From Marinosulfonomonas sp. PRT-SC04 (lineage in GTDB: Bacteria > Pseudomonadota > Alphaproteobacteria > Rhodobacterales > Rhodobacteraceae): a stretch of 7,224 nucleotides of DNA. Made by a program: the position numbers and the translations under genes. The stretch lies in NCBI GenBank assembly GCA_001321835.1, contig JPUR01000271.1, forward strand, positions 1 through 7,224, written 5' to 3'. Every line of letters starts with the position of its first letter. The first letter of the stretch is position 1. The notes beneath the pieces are model-generated. The model had not been told where the DNA came from. It ran no database searches and worked only from the letters and a program-made list of their open reading frames with translations. Positions 1-6,394 of this stretch are shown in pieces.

Positions 1-22
1 GGCGGCTGTCGGGTGGGGCTCA
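1..22 (-). other. In-frame TGA followed by continued HyuB homology
   Basis: Read on the minus strand, the oxoprolinase frame gives GGKTPG, then TGA (20-22), then codons for A-P-P-D-S-R to the window edge. The HyuB family has the motif GG-x-TPGS-x-PP here, so the stop replaces the conserved serine and the frame continues correctly behind it. TCA to TGA is a single-base change. The sequence is consistent with a nonsense mutation (incipient pseudogene), a base error close to a sequence end, or UGA recoding. Only 19 downstream bases are visible, so a selenocysteine insertion element cannot be judged. A UGA-to-tryptophan code is unlikely, since dctQ uses TGA as an ordinary stop in an ATGA overlap. 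Confidence 0.8.
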
Positions 23-2488
23 CCCAGGGGTTTTGCCGCCGATGTCTGCATGGTGCCCGCGCGAGGCGACGACGAAGGCGATTTTATTACCCTCGAACAC
101 CGGCGTGATGACCGTGATATCGGGTAAATGTGTGCCGCCGTTAAAGGGGTTGTTCATCATAAATACATCACCGGGGTGGATGTTCTCGGCATTTTCCGTC
201 AATATTTTCCGAACGCTTTCGCTCATGCTGCCTAGATGCACTGGAACATGAGGCGCGTTGGCAACCAAATCCCCGCTGGCATCAAAAATGGCGCAGGAGA
301 AATCCAGGCGCTCCTTGATGTTTACCGAATAGGCGGTGTTTTGCAGTGTCGCGCCCATCTGCTCGGCAATGGACATGAACAGATTGTTGAACACCTCCAA
401 CATCACTGGATCAACAGATGTTCCGATGGCTTCATCGCGCCTTAGCGCAACGATGCGCTCCAATATTAGGTTACCGCCTTTGACCACTTCAGCCTGCCAG
501 CCTGCATCAATCACATTAGTGCCGGTCGGTTCCGCGATAATTGCAGGGCCGGTGACCTTTTGTCCGTGGGTCATTGTCGTGCGATCAACCAAAGGCACAT
601 CGCGCCACGCGCCGCCAGAAAACATTTGAACAGAAATACCCTTACCCTGTTTGGCGCCTGCAATGCCTGCCGCGTCAGATAGGTTGACGTCTTCGCCTGT
701 CGCACCGATCGCCTCGCAGGATAAAAGATCAATGATCAGCTGGTCATATTCTGGCACGAACCCAAAACGTTGTTTGTGCACATCATGGAAACCCTGACGC
801 ATTTTCTTAACGCTGCCAAATGGCACTTCAAGTGTTTGATGCGAGCCATCCGTGCGAATATGGGCTGTATGCACAAGGGTGATAGCGTCGACCTGAATGC
901 CTTGGCCCAAAACTTCTGACCGGGTTTCTTCGCTCAAATCATCCAAGATTTTTGCGGCACTTTCAGCCTGCTCGATATTTTCGGAAAACTGGTATTCCCG
1001 CATTGACCGAACGTCTGCTAAGCCCATGCCAAAGGCGGATAGAACGCCCGCGAAAGGATGGATAAAGATGCGCTCCATGCCCAGCACATCGGCCACCTGA
1101 CAGGCGTGTTGGCCACCAGCGCCACCAAAACAATTCATGGTGTATTTGGTCACATCGTAACCGCGCTGCACGCTGATCTTTTTGATGGCATTGGCCATGT
1201 TTTCAACAGCAATCCGAAGGAAACCTTCGGCCAGTTCTTCAGAGCTGCGAAGCGGTTCATTGGTTTCATCAGCTATTTGCTGTGCCAAGGCTTTGAAGTT
1301 AGTGCGCACGGTGTCGACATCTAGCGGCTCGTCACCATTTGGGCCAAACACATGCGGAAAATGATCGGGCTGCACTTTGCCAAGGAGCACATTACAATCG
1401 GTCACTGTCAACGGTCCGCCACGGTGATAGCTGGCAGGTCCGGGGTTGGCGCCGGCACTCTCCGGCCCAACTTGCATGCGCCCGTTTGAATAGGATAAGA
1501 TCGAACCACCTCCGGCCGCCACAGTATGAATGTCCATCATCGGTGCGCGCATTCGCACCCCTGCGACCTCGGTTTCAAAGCTGCGCTCAAATTCACCTGC
1601 GTAATGACACACATCGGTCGAAGTGCCGCCCATATCAAAGCCGATCAACTTATCCGCGCCAATGGCCGATGCCGTGCGCACCATGCCGACCACGCCGCCA
1701 GCTGGGCCGGATAGGATGGCATCTTTCCCATGGAACAACGCTGCATCGGTCAGGCCGCCATTTGACTGCATGAACATCAACGATTTACAGCCACCCTTTG
1801 CTGCACCCAAAGCATCGGAAACTTGCGCTACATAACGGCGCAAAATGGGGGATAGATAGGCATCAACCACCGTGGTGTCGCCCCGAGATACCAGTTTGAT
1901 CAATGGGCTCACTTTGTGGCTAAGAGAAACCTGAGAAAACCCGATTTGTTCAGCTATTTCACCGATTTTTATTTCGTGATCATGAAACCTGTACCCATGC
2001 ATCAAAGCAATGGCGACAGATCGATACCCGCGCCCGTATGCATCAGATAACGCGTCACGTAAGCTGCGAAGATCTAGCGCAGTTATGATGTTGCCGTCGC
2101 CGTCCAACCGCTCTTCGACCTCGATCACTTCCTCATAGAGCAACTCGGGCAGCACAATGTTCAGATCAAACAGTTTGGGACGGTTTTGATACCCGATGCG
2201 CAGCAGATCACGCATGCCTTTTGTGATCAGGAGCAGGGTTCGATCGCCTTTACGCTCCAGCAATGCGTTGGTGGCAACAGTCGTTCCCATTTTTACCGCA
2301 TCAATCACGCCTGCGGGGATGGGCTCATCCTGAGCCAGCCCGAGCAATTCACGAATACCCTGTACGGCGGCATCCTTGTACTGTTCGGGGTTTTCGGACA
2401 GCAGCTTGTGTGAGCGCAACGATCCGTCCGGTTTGCGTGCTACGATGTCGGTAAAGGTGCCGCCACGGTCGACCCAAAATTGCCACAT
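20..2488 (-). CDS. 5-oxoprolinase-type hydantoinase, HyuA domain fused to the start of HyuB; frame ends at an in-frame TGA
   Basis: ATP-dependent lactam/imide hydrolase of the hydantoinase/5-oxoprolinase family, cytoplasmic; the likely reaction is 5-oxoproline + ATP + water to glutamate. The N-terminal HyuA domain (about residues 4-185) carries the phosphate-binding motif DRGGTFTD (7-14) and GTTVATNALLERKG (68-81). The central hydantoinase A domain (about 205-495) has SGPAGG (260-265), GFDMGGTSTDV (283-293) and GGAGGQHA (455-462). A C-terminal HyuA segment (about 510-680) leads into HyuB from about residue 694, ending in GHHADIGGKTPG (811-822). The stretch LFDLNIVLPELLYEEVIEVEE resembles eukaryotic/bacterial 5-oxoprolinase more than plain N-methylhydantoinase A. 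Family members with this fusion are about 1,200-1,290 residues, so some 400 residues are missing. The ATG at 2486-2488 has a good AAGGAG site 7 bp upstream. The gene ends at a TGA inside a conserved motif, with family-like sequence continuing in frame. The family call is firm; exact substrate is inferred, and N-methylhydantoin or another lactam is possible. Confidence 0.93.
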   Translation of the reverse strand: MWQFWVDRGGTFTDIVARKPDGSLRSHKLLSENPEQYKDAAVQGIRELLGLAQDEPIPAGVIDAVKMGTTVATNALLERKGDRTLLLITKGMRDLLRIGYQNRPKLFDLNIVLPELLYEEVIEVEERLDGDGNIITALDLRSLRDALSDAYGRGYRSVAIALMHGYRFHDHEIKIGEIAEQIGFSQVSLSHKVSPLIKLVSRGDTTVVDAYLSPILRRYVAQVSDALGAAKGGCKSLMFMQSNGGLTDAALFHGKDAILSGPAGGVVGMVRTASAIGADKLIGFDMGGTSTDVCHYAGEFERSFETEVAGVRMRAPMMDIHTVAAGGGSILSYSNGRMQVGPESAGANPGPASYHRGGPLTVTDCNVLLGKVQPDHFPHVFGPNGDEPLDVDTVRTNFKALAQQIADETNEPLRSSEELAEGFLRIAVENMANAIKKISVQRGYDVTKYTMNCFGGAGGQHACQVADVLGMERIFIHPFAGVLSAFGMGLADVRSMREYQFSENIEQAESAAKILDDLSEETRSEVLGQGIQVDAITLVHTAHIRTDGSHQTLEVPFGSVKKMRQGFHDVHKQRFGFVPEYDQLIIDLLSCEAIGATGEDVNLSDAAGIAGAKQGKGISVQMFSGGAWRDVPLVDRTTMTHGQKVTGPAIIAEPTGTNVIDAGWQAEVVKGGNLILERIVALRRDEAIGTSVDPVMLEVFNNLFMSIAEQMGATLQNTAYSVNIKERLDFSCAIFDASGDLVANAPHVPVHLGSMSESVRKILTENAENIHPGDVFMMNNPFNGGTHLPDITVITPVFEGNKIAFVVASRGHHADIGGKTPG

Positions 2489-2495
2489 GAGAATA

Positions 2496-2501
2496 CTCCT
2501 T
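2496..2501 (-). promoter_or_regulatory. Ribosome binding site of the oxoprolinase gene
   Basis: On the minus strand AAGGAG lies 7 bases upstream of the ATG at 2486-2488. This near-consensus Shine-Dalgarno fixes the start, and the encoded N-terminus (MWQFWVDRGGTFTD) matches where family members begin. Confidence 0.8.
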
Positions 2502-2505
2502 CGGT

Positions 2506-2525
2506 TACCGGAAACAACGCCGGTA
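2506..2525 (-). promoter_or_regulatory. Small intercistronic hairpin between dctM and the oxoprolinase gene
   Basis: The 83-bp gap 2489-2571 holds a perfect 6-bp inverted repeat (TACCGG 2506-2511, CCGGTA 2520-2525, 8-base loop), ending 4 bases before the ribosome binding site. A weaker 5-bp AAAAC/GTTTT pair lies at 2546-2561. No T-run follows either on the minus strand, so neither looks like an intrinsic terminator. The GC-rich hairpin could affect mRNA stability or translation of the downstream gene. A 6-bp stem is short enough to occur by chance. Confidence 0.3.
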
Positions 2526-2571
2526 TTTTGTTAGAAACAGATTGGAAAACTCTTCGGTTTTAGGTCGGCAC

Positions 2572-3855
2572 CTATTGTAGTGCGGACGGAAGGAAGAGTG
2601 CTATTTGCGGGAAGGCGATCAAGGCGACAACCATCAGCAACATGACCAGAACGAAAGGGATTGATCCAAGCATCACGTCACTTATTTTACCGCTCTTTCG
2701 GGCACCCTGCACTACATAGAGATTCAAACCCACTGGAGGTGTGATAAGCGCCATCTCGATGAGGACAATCATAAGGATACCAAACCAGATGGGGTCAAAG
2801 CCTTCTGCAACAACCAAGGGTACGATGATCGGGATGGTAACAACCATCAGAGACAGTGTTTCAATGAAGAAGCCAAGCACGATGTAAATGCAGACCACAA
2901 CGAACATTAATCCAAGCGGTGAGAGGCCTAAGCCACTCAAGAAATTACTTAGCTCGGTGCCTAAGCCCGCCGATGCAAGCGTAAAGTTTAGGAATGAAGC
3001 GCCGATGACAACCAGCATGATCATGGATGTGATTTTGATGGTTCCGACAACAGCTTCGCTAATCATTGCCCATGAAATTCCGCCAAAGAAGGCCGCGATC
3101 ACCATGGAACCTGCTACTCCGACTGCTGCAGCTTCGGTCGGGGTGGCCCAACCTTTGTAAATTGTCCCGATAATTACTGAGAATAATATGATGATGGGTA
3201 CAAGCTGCACCAGGGCGTTCAGCATTTCAGAGAAAGGAAAGACTCGACGTGGGCCTCCAAGTTGTGGGCGGATTGTACAAATAATGACGGTGATCAAAAC
3301 GAAGCCAAGAGCCAGTAAAATGCCCGGTAAAAGCCCCGCTAGAAAAAGCCGTGGAATGGATGTCTGTGTCAAAAACCCATAGACAATCAAGTTGATAGAA
3401 GGCGGGATCATGATCCCCAGAGTGCCACCCGCTGCAATTGCCCCAGAAAACAACTTCTGATCATAGCCCAGCTTTTCAGCCTGCGGCATTGCAACCGTTG
3501 CAACGGTTGCTGCCGTTGCAACCGAAGAGCCTGAGGTTGCAGAAAACATTGTTGCTGTAGCAATATTGGCGTGGATAAGTCCACCGGGCAGCCAGGAAAC
3601 CCAACGGTCCAGCGCCTTGTAAGTGCGCTCTGCAAGGCCACTTCGGACAAGGATTTCACCCAAGAGAACGAAGAACGGAATAGCAATCAAAGTGGCGTTG
3701 TTTGATGTTGACCACACCAGATTTCCTAAGCCTTTTATTAAAGGAAACGGGCTGTAAAAAACATCCATACCAAAGCCAAGTAGGAACAGAACGATTCCGA
3801 CCGGAATTGACATACTTAGAAGGGCAAGTAACCCAACGGAAATATAGGTAATCAT
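2572..3855 (-). CDS. dctM: TRAP transporter large permease (DctM family)
   Basis: Large membrane subunit of a tripartite ATP-independent periplasmic (TRAP) transporter, the part that carries the substrate across the inner membrane using the Na+ gradient. The 427-residue length is typical. The protein is hydrophobic throughout, with about 11-12 likely membrane segments. Family signatures are ATMFSATSGSSVATAATV (101-118), GGTLGIMIPPSINLIVYGFL (143-162), GWATPTEAAAVGV (235-247) and LITPPVGLNLYVVQG (370-384). The first and last resemble the Ser/Gly- and Pro-rich re-entrant hairpins of DctM proteins, where Na+ binds in characterised relatives. The ATG at 3853-3855 overlaps the dctQ stop in an ATGA, with an AAGGGA site 7 bases upstream, so translational coupling is likely. 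Substrate is set mainly by the binding protein and is not readable here. Confidence 0.95.
   Translation of the reverse strand: MITYISVGLLALLSMSIPVGIVLFLLGFGMDVFYSPFPLIKGLGNLVWSTSNNATLIAIPFFVLLGEILVRSGLAERTYKALDRWVSWLPGGLIHANIATATMFSATSGSSVATAATVATVAMPQAEKLGYDQKLFSGAIAAGGTLGIMIPPSINLIVYGFLTQTSIPRLFLAGLLPGILLALGFVLITVIICTIRPQLGGPRRVFPFSEMLNALVQLVPIIILFSVIIGTIYKGWATPTEAAAVGVAGSMVIAAFFGGISWAMISEAVVGTIKITSMIMLVVIGASFLNFTLASAGLGTELSNFLSGLGLSPLGLMFVVVCIYIVLGFFIETLSLMVVTIPIIVPLVVAEGFDPIWFGILMIVLIEMALITPPVGLNLYVVQGARKSGKISDVMLGSIPFVLVMLLMVVALIAFPQIALFLPSALQ
3491..3510. repeat. Perfect 20-bp palindrome inside dctM
   Basis: Bases 3491-3500 and 3501-3510 are exact reverse complements, built around the self-complementary octamer GTTGCAAC. 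The octamer recurs at 3515-3522, and GCAACCG appears again inverted at 3518-3524. The run encodes the Val-Ala-Thr-rich stretch after the SGSS motif (about residues 112-122), so repeated GTT-GCA-ACG codons explain most of the symmetry. Real as a sequence feature, probably without separate function. Confidence 0.6.
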
Positions 3856-4421
3856 TGGATTTTCCCTTCGTCGTTTAAGAATTCGGCTTCCTCGCCAAAA
3901 GCACCAATGATGGCTTCGGATTTACCAAATTCTCCTTTTAGAACCAACAGGATTGCTGCGAACAGCGTCAACCATGCGACGATGGCAAACCAAACCCACC
4001 CTAGGAGCCACGGCAGTTGTACGATCCAAAGCGGTGTTTCCAAAGGTGTGTTCGCGTGGGAATCATTCTTTAAAGAGCGTTCCAGCACTGGCCAGCACCG
4101 CACCGCAATTAGTGTGACAGTGCTGGACAGAATAACCATTGAAAAAAGATCAAACATCGTGCGACCGAACGAATTTGCGCGACTACGCAGAAAATCAATC
4201 CTGACATGGCTAAGTTCCAGCAGGGCAAATCCCATGCCCCAAGAGGTTACGATTGCCATGACATAACCGCTGATTTCGTCGGTGCCTCCGAGAGAAGCCC
4301 CCATTCGTCTGAGCACAATATCGAGCAACACAAAGGCGGCGCAGAGCAAAAGAACTACTCCGATTAGTTTTGCCACCCATCTGTTCAAGAAACGCATTGC
4401 GTCTAATATTGACTGTTCCAT
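3852..4421 (-). CDS. dctQ: TRAP transporter small permease (DctQ family)
   Basis: Small membrane subunit of the TRAP transporter, pairing with DctM in the inner membrane. The 189-residue protein has four likely membrane segments (about 17-38, 48-68, 89-110 and 132-158). The family signature DEISGYVMAIVTSWGMGFAL (43-62) is followed by ELSHVRIDFLRSR (64-76). The C-terminal 25 or so residues are hydrophilic and acidic and lie outside the usual four-helix core. The start ATG at 4419-4421 follows a very strong GGGAGGAG site, and the gene lies 25 bp after dctP. Its TGA stop overlaps the dctM ATG by 4 bp. The order dctP-dctQ-dctM is standard for two-permease TRAP systems, so this set is complete and has no split or fusion. 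Confidence 0.93.
   Translation of the reverse strand: MEQSILDAMRFLNRWVAKLIGVVLLLCAAFVLLDIVLRRMGASLGGTDEISGYVMAIVTSWGMGFALLELSHVRIDFLRSRANSFGRTMFDLFSMVILSSTVTLIAVRCWPVLERSLKNDSHANTPLETPLWIVQLPWLLGWVWFAIVAWLTLFAAILLVLKGEFGKSEAIIGAFGEEAEFLNDEGKIQ
4081..4127. repeat. 10-bp perfect inverted repeat within dctQ
   Basis: TCCAGCACTG (4081-4090) and CAGTGCTGGA (4118-4127) are exact reverse complements separated by 27 bases, all inside the dctQ coding sequence. The transcript could form a 10-bp stem there. A match this size within about 50 bases is expected roughly once in a few windows of this length, so chance is a fair explanation. Confidence 0.35.
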
Positions 4422-4427
4422 TGAGGT

Positions 4428-4435
4428 CTCCTCCC
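4428..4435 (-). promoter_or_regulatory. Strong ribosome binding site of dctQ
   Basis: GGGAGGAG on the minus strand, 6 bases before the ATG at 4419-4421, is the closest match to the anti-Shine-Dalgarno in the window. It falls in the 25-bp dctP-dctQ gap. It suggests that the membrane subunits are re-initiated efficiently after the binding protein rather than relying on coupling. No terminator or attenuating hairpin is visible in this gap. Confidence 0.75.
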
Positions 4436-4446
4436 AGACACTTTTG

Positions 4447-5484
4447 TTATTCGGTCGCTATAGTGACGCCAACAACAGCCCCAACAGACGCATTCCAACG
4501 TTTGACCCACTCGCTACCAGCACGCTCACCCCATTCAGGCAATACTTCAGTGACGAGAATATTCCGCGCGTTTTCGAAATCTGCATCTGAAACTTCAACC
4601 AAAGTCATCGAACGAGCATCCCCACTGGAGCATTCCCCGTTTCCTGTCAGGCAAGCAATATCGTTGGTCAAAGCGGATTGCGCGCTCGCCCAAGCAGGGG
4701 CTTCAAATTCGGTAGTAACCTGCGTCTGAATCAGCTCCTGATTTTCAGCACTAAGGCTGTTCCATTTATCAAGATTGATTGCTGTTACGACAGGATCCCA
4801 ACCGCCGAGCGGGATTGCCACCAGGTGTGTTGAAACTTCCCACCAACCCGCGCTGTAGCCAGAGCCTGAACCGGTTACGGCACAATCGACAACACCTTTT
4901 TGCAGTGCACCAGGAACTTCGGCAAAACTGACATTCACCCCTTCAGCACCTAAGGCTTCTAGGAATTTGGCTGTCATGCGGCCTGAGGCACGGATTTTCA
5001 AACCTTCGAGATCGCCCAAGTTTGCAACTTCATGGTTACAGAAAACAATTTGTGGTGGGTAAGGCGCAATTGCCAAAACATGTGAATTGAAGCGATCACG
5101 GAAAATGTCGCTAACCATCGGACGGGCAGCATCCACCATCGCCTTGGCTTCATCTGCAGTAAGTGCCAGAAGCGGAACGTCGAGGCCTTCCAGCTCAGGA
5201 GCGTCCGCAACAGCATAATCGCCAACGGTCATGCCAATATCAAATACACCGTCCCCAAGCAGACGAAACACATCGCCCACCCCAAGGTTCATTTGGTTGT
5301 GTGTTGTCAGAGAGACATTTATTTCTCCACCCGAAGCATTTGGAAGAGTTTCCGTCCAAAAGGGGGCCTCAAATTGCTTGTGAAGCGGTAGGCCGGACCA
5401 GCTTCCTACAACGGCCAGGTCTTCCGCCATTGCTGGGACTGCCAGCATTGCAGTTGTTGCAAAGAGTGCGATTGTCTTTTTCAT
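4447..5484 (-). CDS. dctP: TRAP transporter periplasmic substrate-binding protein (DctP family)
   Basis: Periplasmic receptor that captures the substrate and delivers it to the DctQM permease. The 345-residue protein starts with a clear Sec signal peptide (KK, hydrophobic core, AMA with likely cleavage after residue 20). Family features are the VSLTTHNQMNLG strand-loop (57-68), the GDLEGLKIRASGRMTAKFLEALGA block (157-180) with the expected carboxylate-binding arginine at 165, FAEVPGALQKGVVDCAVTG (187-205), and W214/W215 before the hinge. C278 and C285, seven residues apart, might form a disulfide. The arginine implies an organic acid ligand. Some DctP proteins (Bordetella DctP6/DctP7) bind pyroglutamate, which would fit this neighbourhood, but membership in that subgroup is not shown here. 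The ATG is 1 bp from the preceding stop with AGGAGA 7 bases upstream; a short downstream reading after a weak start is not needed. Confidence 0.94.
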   Translation of the reverse strand: MKKTIALFATTAMLAVPAMAEDLAVVGSWSGLPLHKQFEAPFWTETLPNASGGEINVSLTTHNQMNLGVGDVFRLLGDGVFDIGMTVGDYAVADAPELEGLDVPLLALTADEAKAMVDAARPMVSDIFRDRFNSHVLAIAPYPPQIVFCNHEVANLGDLEGLKIRASGRMTAKFLEALGAEGVNVSFAEVPGALQKGVVDCAVTGSGSGYSAGWWEVSTHLVAIPLGGWDPVVTAINLDKWNSLSAENQELIQTQVTTEFEAPAWASAQSALTNDIACLTGNGECSSGDARSMTLVEVSDADFENARNILVTEVLPEWGERAGSEWVKRWNASVGAVVGVTIATE

Positions 5485-5485
5485 A

Positions 5486-6322
5486 TTACATTCTCCTAGT
5501 TGGTTGGTAAACTTGTTGGATCACTGAGGTTTCTGCATCATCTGCGACATCCGTGATCAGCATGTGCCCAGGTTTGTGTGTTATACAGATGGGCAATCTG
5601 GCCTGCTCGATAGACACTTGCGGTGTTACCCCACAGGCCCAGAAGACAGGCACTTGCCCCTCTTTAATCGGTACTGTGTCGCCCCAATCAGGGAGGTTAA
5701 CATCTTCAATGCCAATTTCCGCTGGATCACCCCAATGAACGGGTGTGCCATGAGCAAGCGGAAATTTGCGGCAAATGTCGTTGACCAGCTTGATGTGGTC
5801 TTTTTGAATTGCCCGCATACTTACAACCATCGGGCCTTTGAAGGGCCCAGATGGTAGTGTCTCAATATTGGAACGGAACATTGGCACCGTCTTATTATTG
5901 TCGATGTGCCATTGTGGAATTCCGGCCGCCTGAAGCGCATGCTCAAATGTGAAAGAGCACCCGAGTGCAAACGCGACTAAATCATTCGTCCAAAAGTCTT
6001 GAATATTGTCGACTGTTTGATCCAGTTTCCCGTATCGGTAAATGTTATAGGCCGGGACGTCTGTTCGTATGTCGATATCATGCCCAAGGGTGAACATGCT
6101 TGGATTGCCGGTATCAGAAATTCCGGTTATGGGGCACGGCTTTGAATTACGCTGGCAATACCTCATGAAGTCCAAAGCGTAGGCTTCAGGCAATATCGCG
6201 ATATTTGTCTGAAGAAACCCAGGACGTAAGCCAGCCGTATGCGACTTGTAATCACCTCTACGAATGGCAGAGCGCACAGTGCTGGCACTGGCAGTTTGGA
6301 GGGTTTTATACAGATCGGGCAC
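5486..6322 (-). CDS. DUF1445 / D-glutamate cyclase-like protein (YcsI, UPF0317 'putative hydro-lyase' family)
   Basis: Cytoplasmic protein of the DUF1445 family; no signal peptide or membrane segment. The 278 residues make a full-length single-domain member. Conserved blocks in order: GLRPGFLQTNIAILP (31-45), FMRYCQRNSKPCP (52-64), DIDIRTDVP (82-90), FALGCSFTFE (118-127), AHGTPVHWGDP (190-200), VPVFWACGVTPQ (224-235) and ITHKPGHMLITD (247-258). Mammalian DGLUCY, which joins this domain to a DUF4392 domain, turns D-glutamate into 5-oxo-D-proline; bacterial single-domain members are little characterised, so the reaction here is inferred. The B. subtilis relative ycsI lies with 5-oxoprolinase genes, matching this setting. 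The start is GTG (6320-6322), supported by AAGGAA 7 bases upstream; the next in-frame Met is residue 53, which would delete conserved blocks. First gene after the regulator, probably first of the operon. Confidence 0.9.
   Translation of the reverse strand: MPDLYKTLQTASASTVRSAIRRGDYKSHTAGLRPGFLQTNIAILPEAYALDFMRYCQRNSKPCPITGISDTGNPSMFTLGHDIDIRTDVPAYNIYRYGKLDQTVDNIQDFWTNDLVAFALGCSFTFEHALQAAGIPQWHIDNNKTVPMFRSNIETLPSGPFKGPMVVSMRAIQKDHIKLVNDICRKFPLAHGTPVHWGDPAEIGIEDVNLPDWGDTVPIKEGQVPVFWACGVTPQVSIEQARLPICITHKPGHMLITDVADDAETSVIQQVYQPTRRM
5492..5497 (-). promoter_or_regulatory. Ribosome binding site of dctP inside the end of the DUF1445 gene
   Basis: AGGAGA on the minus strand overlaps the last codons of the upstream gene and lies 7 bases before the dctP ATG (5482-5484). 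The upstream TAA (5486-5488) is separated from that ATG by one base, which favours translational coupling of the enzyme and the transporter receptor. Confidence 0.7.
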
Positions 6323-6347
6323 CTAGAGCTTCCTTTATTGTCTAGGT
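6321..6347 (-). promoter_or_regulatory. Ribosome binding site of the DUF1445 gene inside a hairpin loop
   Basis: The arms ACCTAGA (6321-6327) and TCTAGGT (6341-6347) form a perfect 7-bp inverted repeat with a 13-base loop. On the minus strand the loop carries the AAGGAA Shine-Dalgarno (6330-6335), and the 3' arm includes the first two bases of the GTG start. Folding would partly hide the start codon. It could modulate translation of the first operon gene, or act as a DNA operator. A perfect 7-bp pair at this precise place is unlikely, though not impossible, by chance. Confidence 0.4.
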
Positions 6348-6394
6348 TAGGTTCCACGATCAATGATATAAAAGCAAATCGTAATATTTTTCAC
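6323..6394 (-). promoter_or_regulatory. Gap between lysR and the operon: probable control region
   Basis: This 72-bp AT-rich gap is the only place between lysR and the five downstream genes where an operon promoter would be expected. It holds one GATCAAT copy (6358-6364) and the ribosome-binding-site hairpin. I see no T-tailed terminator after lysR, so read-through from lysR into the operon is possible. The hexamers TATCAT and TATTAC resemble -10 elements on the minus strand but lack a well-placed -35. Confidence 0.4.

Noticed and set aside
1339..1773. 144-codon plus-strand open frame and other plus-strand frames across 33-1835
   Set aside because: They lie antisense to the oxoprolinase gene, have composition typical of shadow frames (rich in Arg, His, Pro and Cys), and show no family motif or credible ribosome binding site.
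2546..2561. AAAAC/GTTTT hairpin after dctM as an intrinsic terminator
   Set aside because: The stem is 5 bp and AT-rich, with no T-run after it on the minus strand.
3491..3524. 20-bp perfect palindrome plus further GTTGCAAC units as a possible operator or recombination site
   Set aside because: It lies in the conserved Ser/Ala/Thr-rich stretch of dctM and is explained by repeated Val-Ala-Thr codons (GTT GCA ACG). Kept only as a repeat feature.
3408..3686. 92-codon minus-strand frame inside dctM
   Set aside because: It is an alternative frame of a gene with strong family signatures. Its Gln/Leu-rich run is the shifted reading of the VAT repeat.
4081..4127. 10-bp inverted repeat in dctQ as a regulatory RNA structure
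   Set aside because: It is within coding sequence with a 27-base loop, and about 0.3 such matches are expected by chance in a window this size. No supporting context.
6287..6300. CAGTGC-TG-GCACTG inverted repeat near the start of the DUF1445 gene
   Set aside because: It arises from alternating Ala/Ser codons (A-S-A-S-T-V) near the N-terminus and lies downstream of the start, so it is probably incidental.
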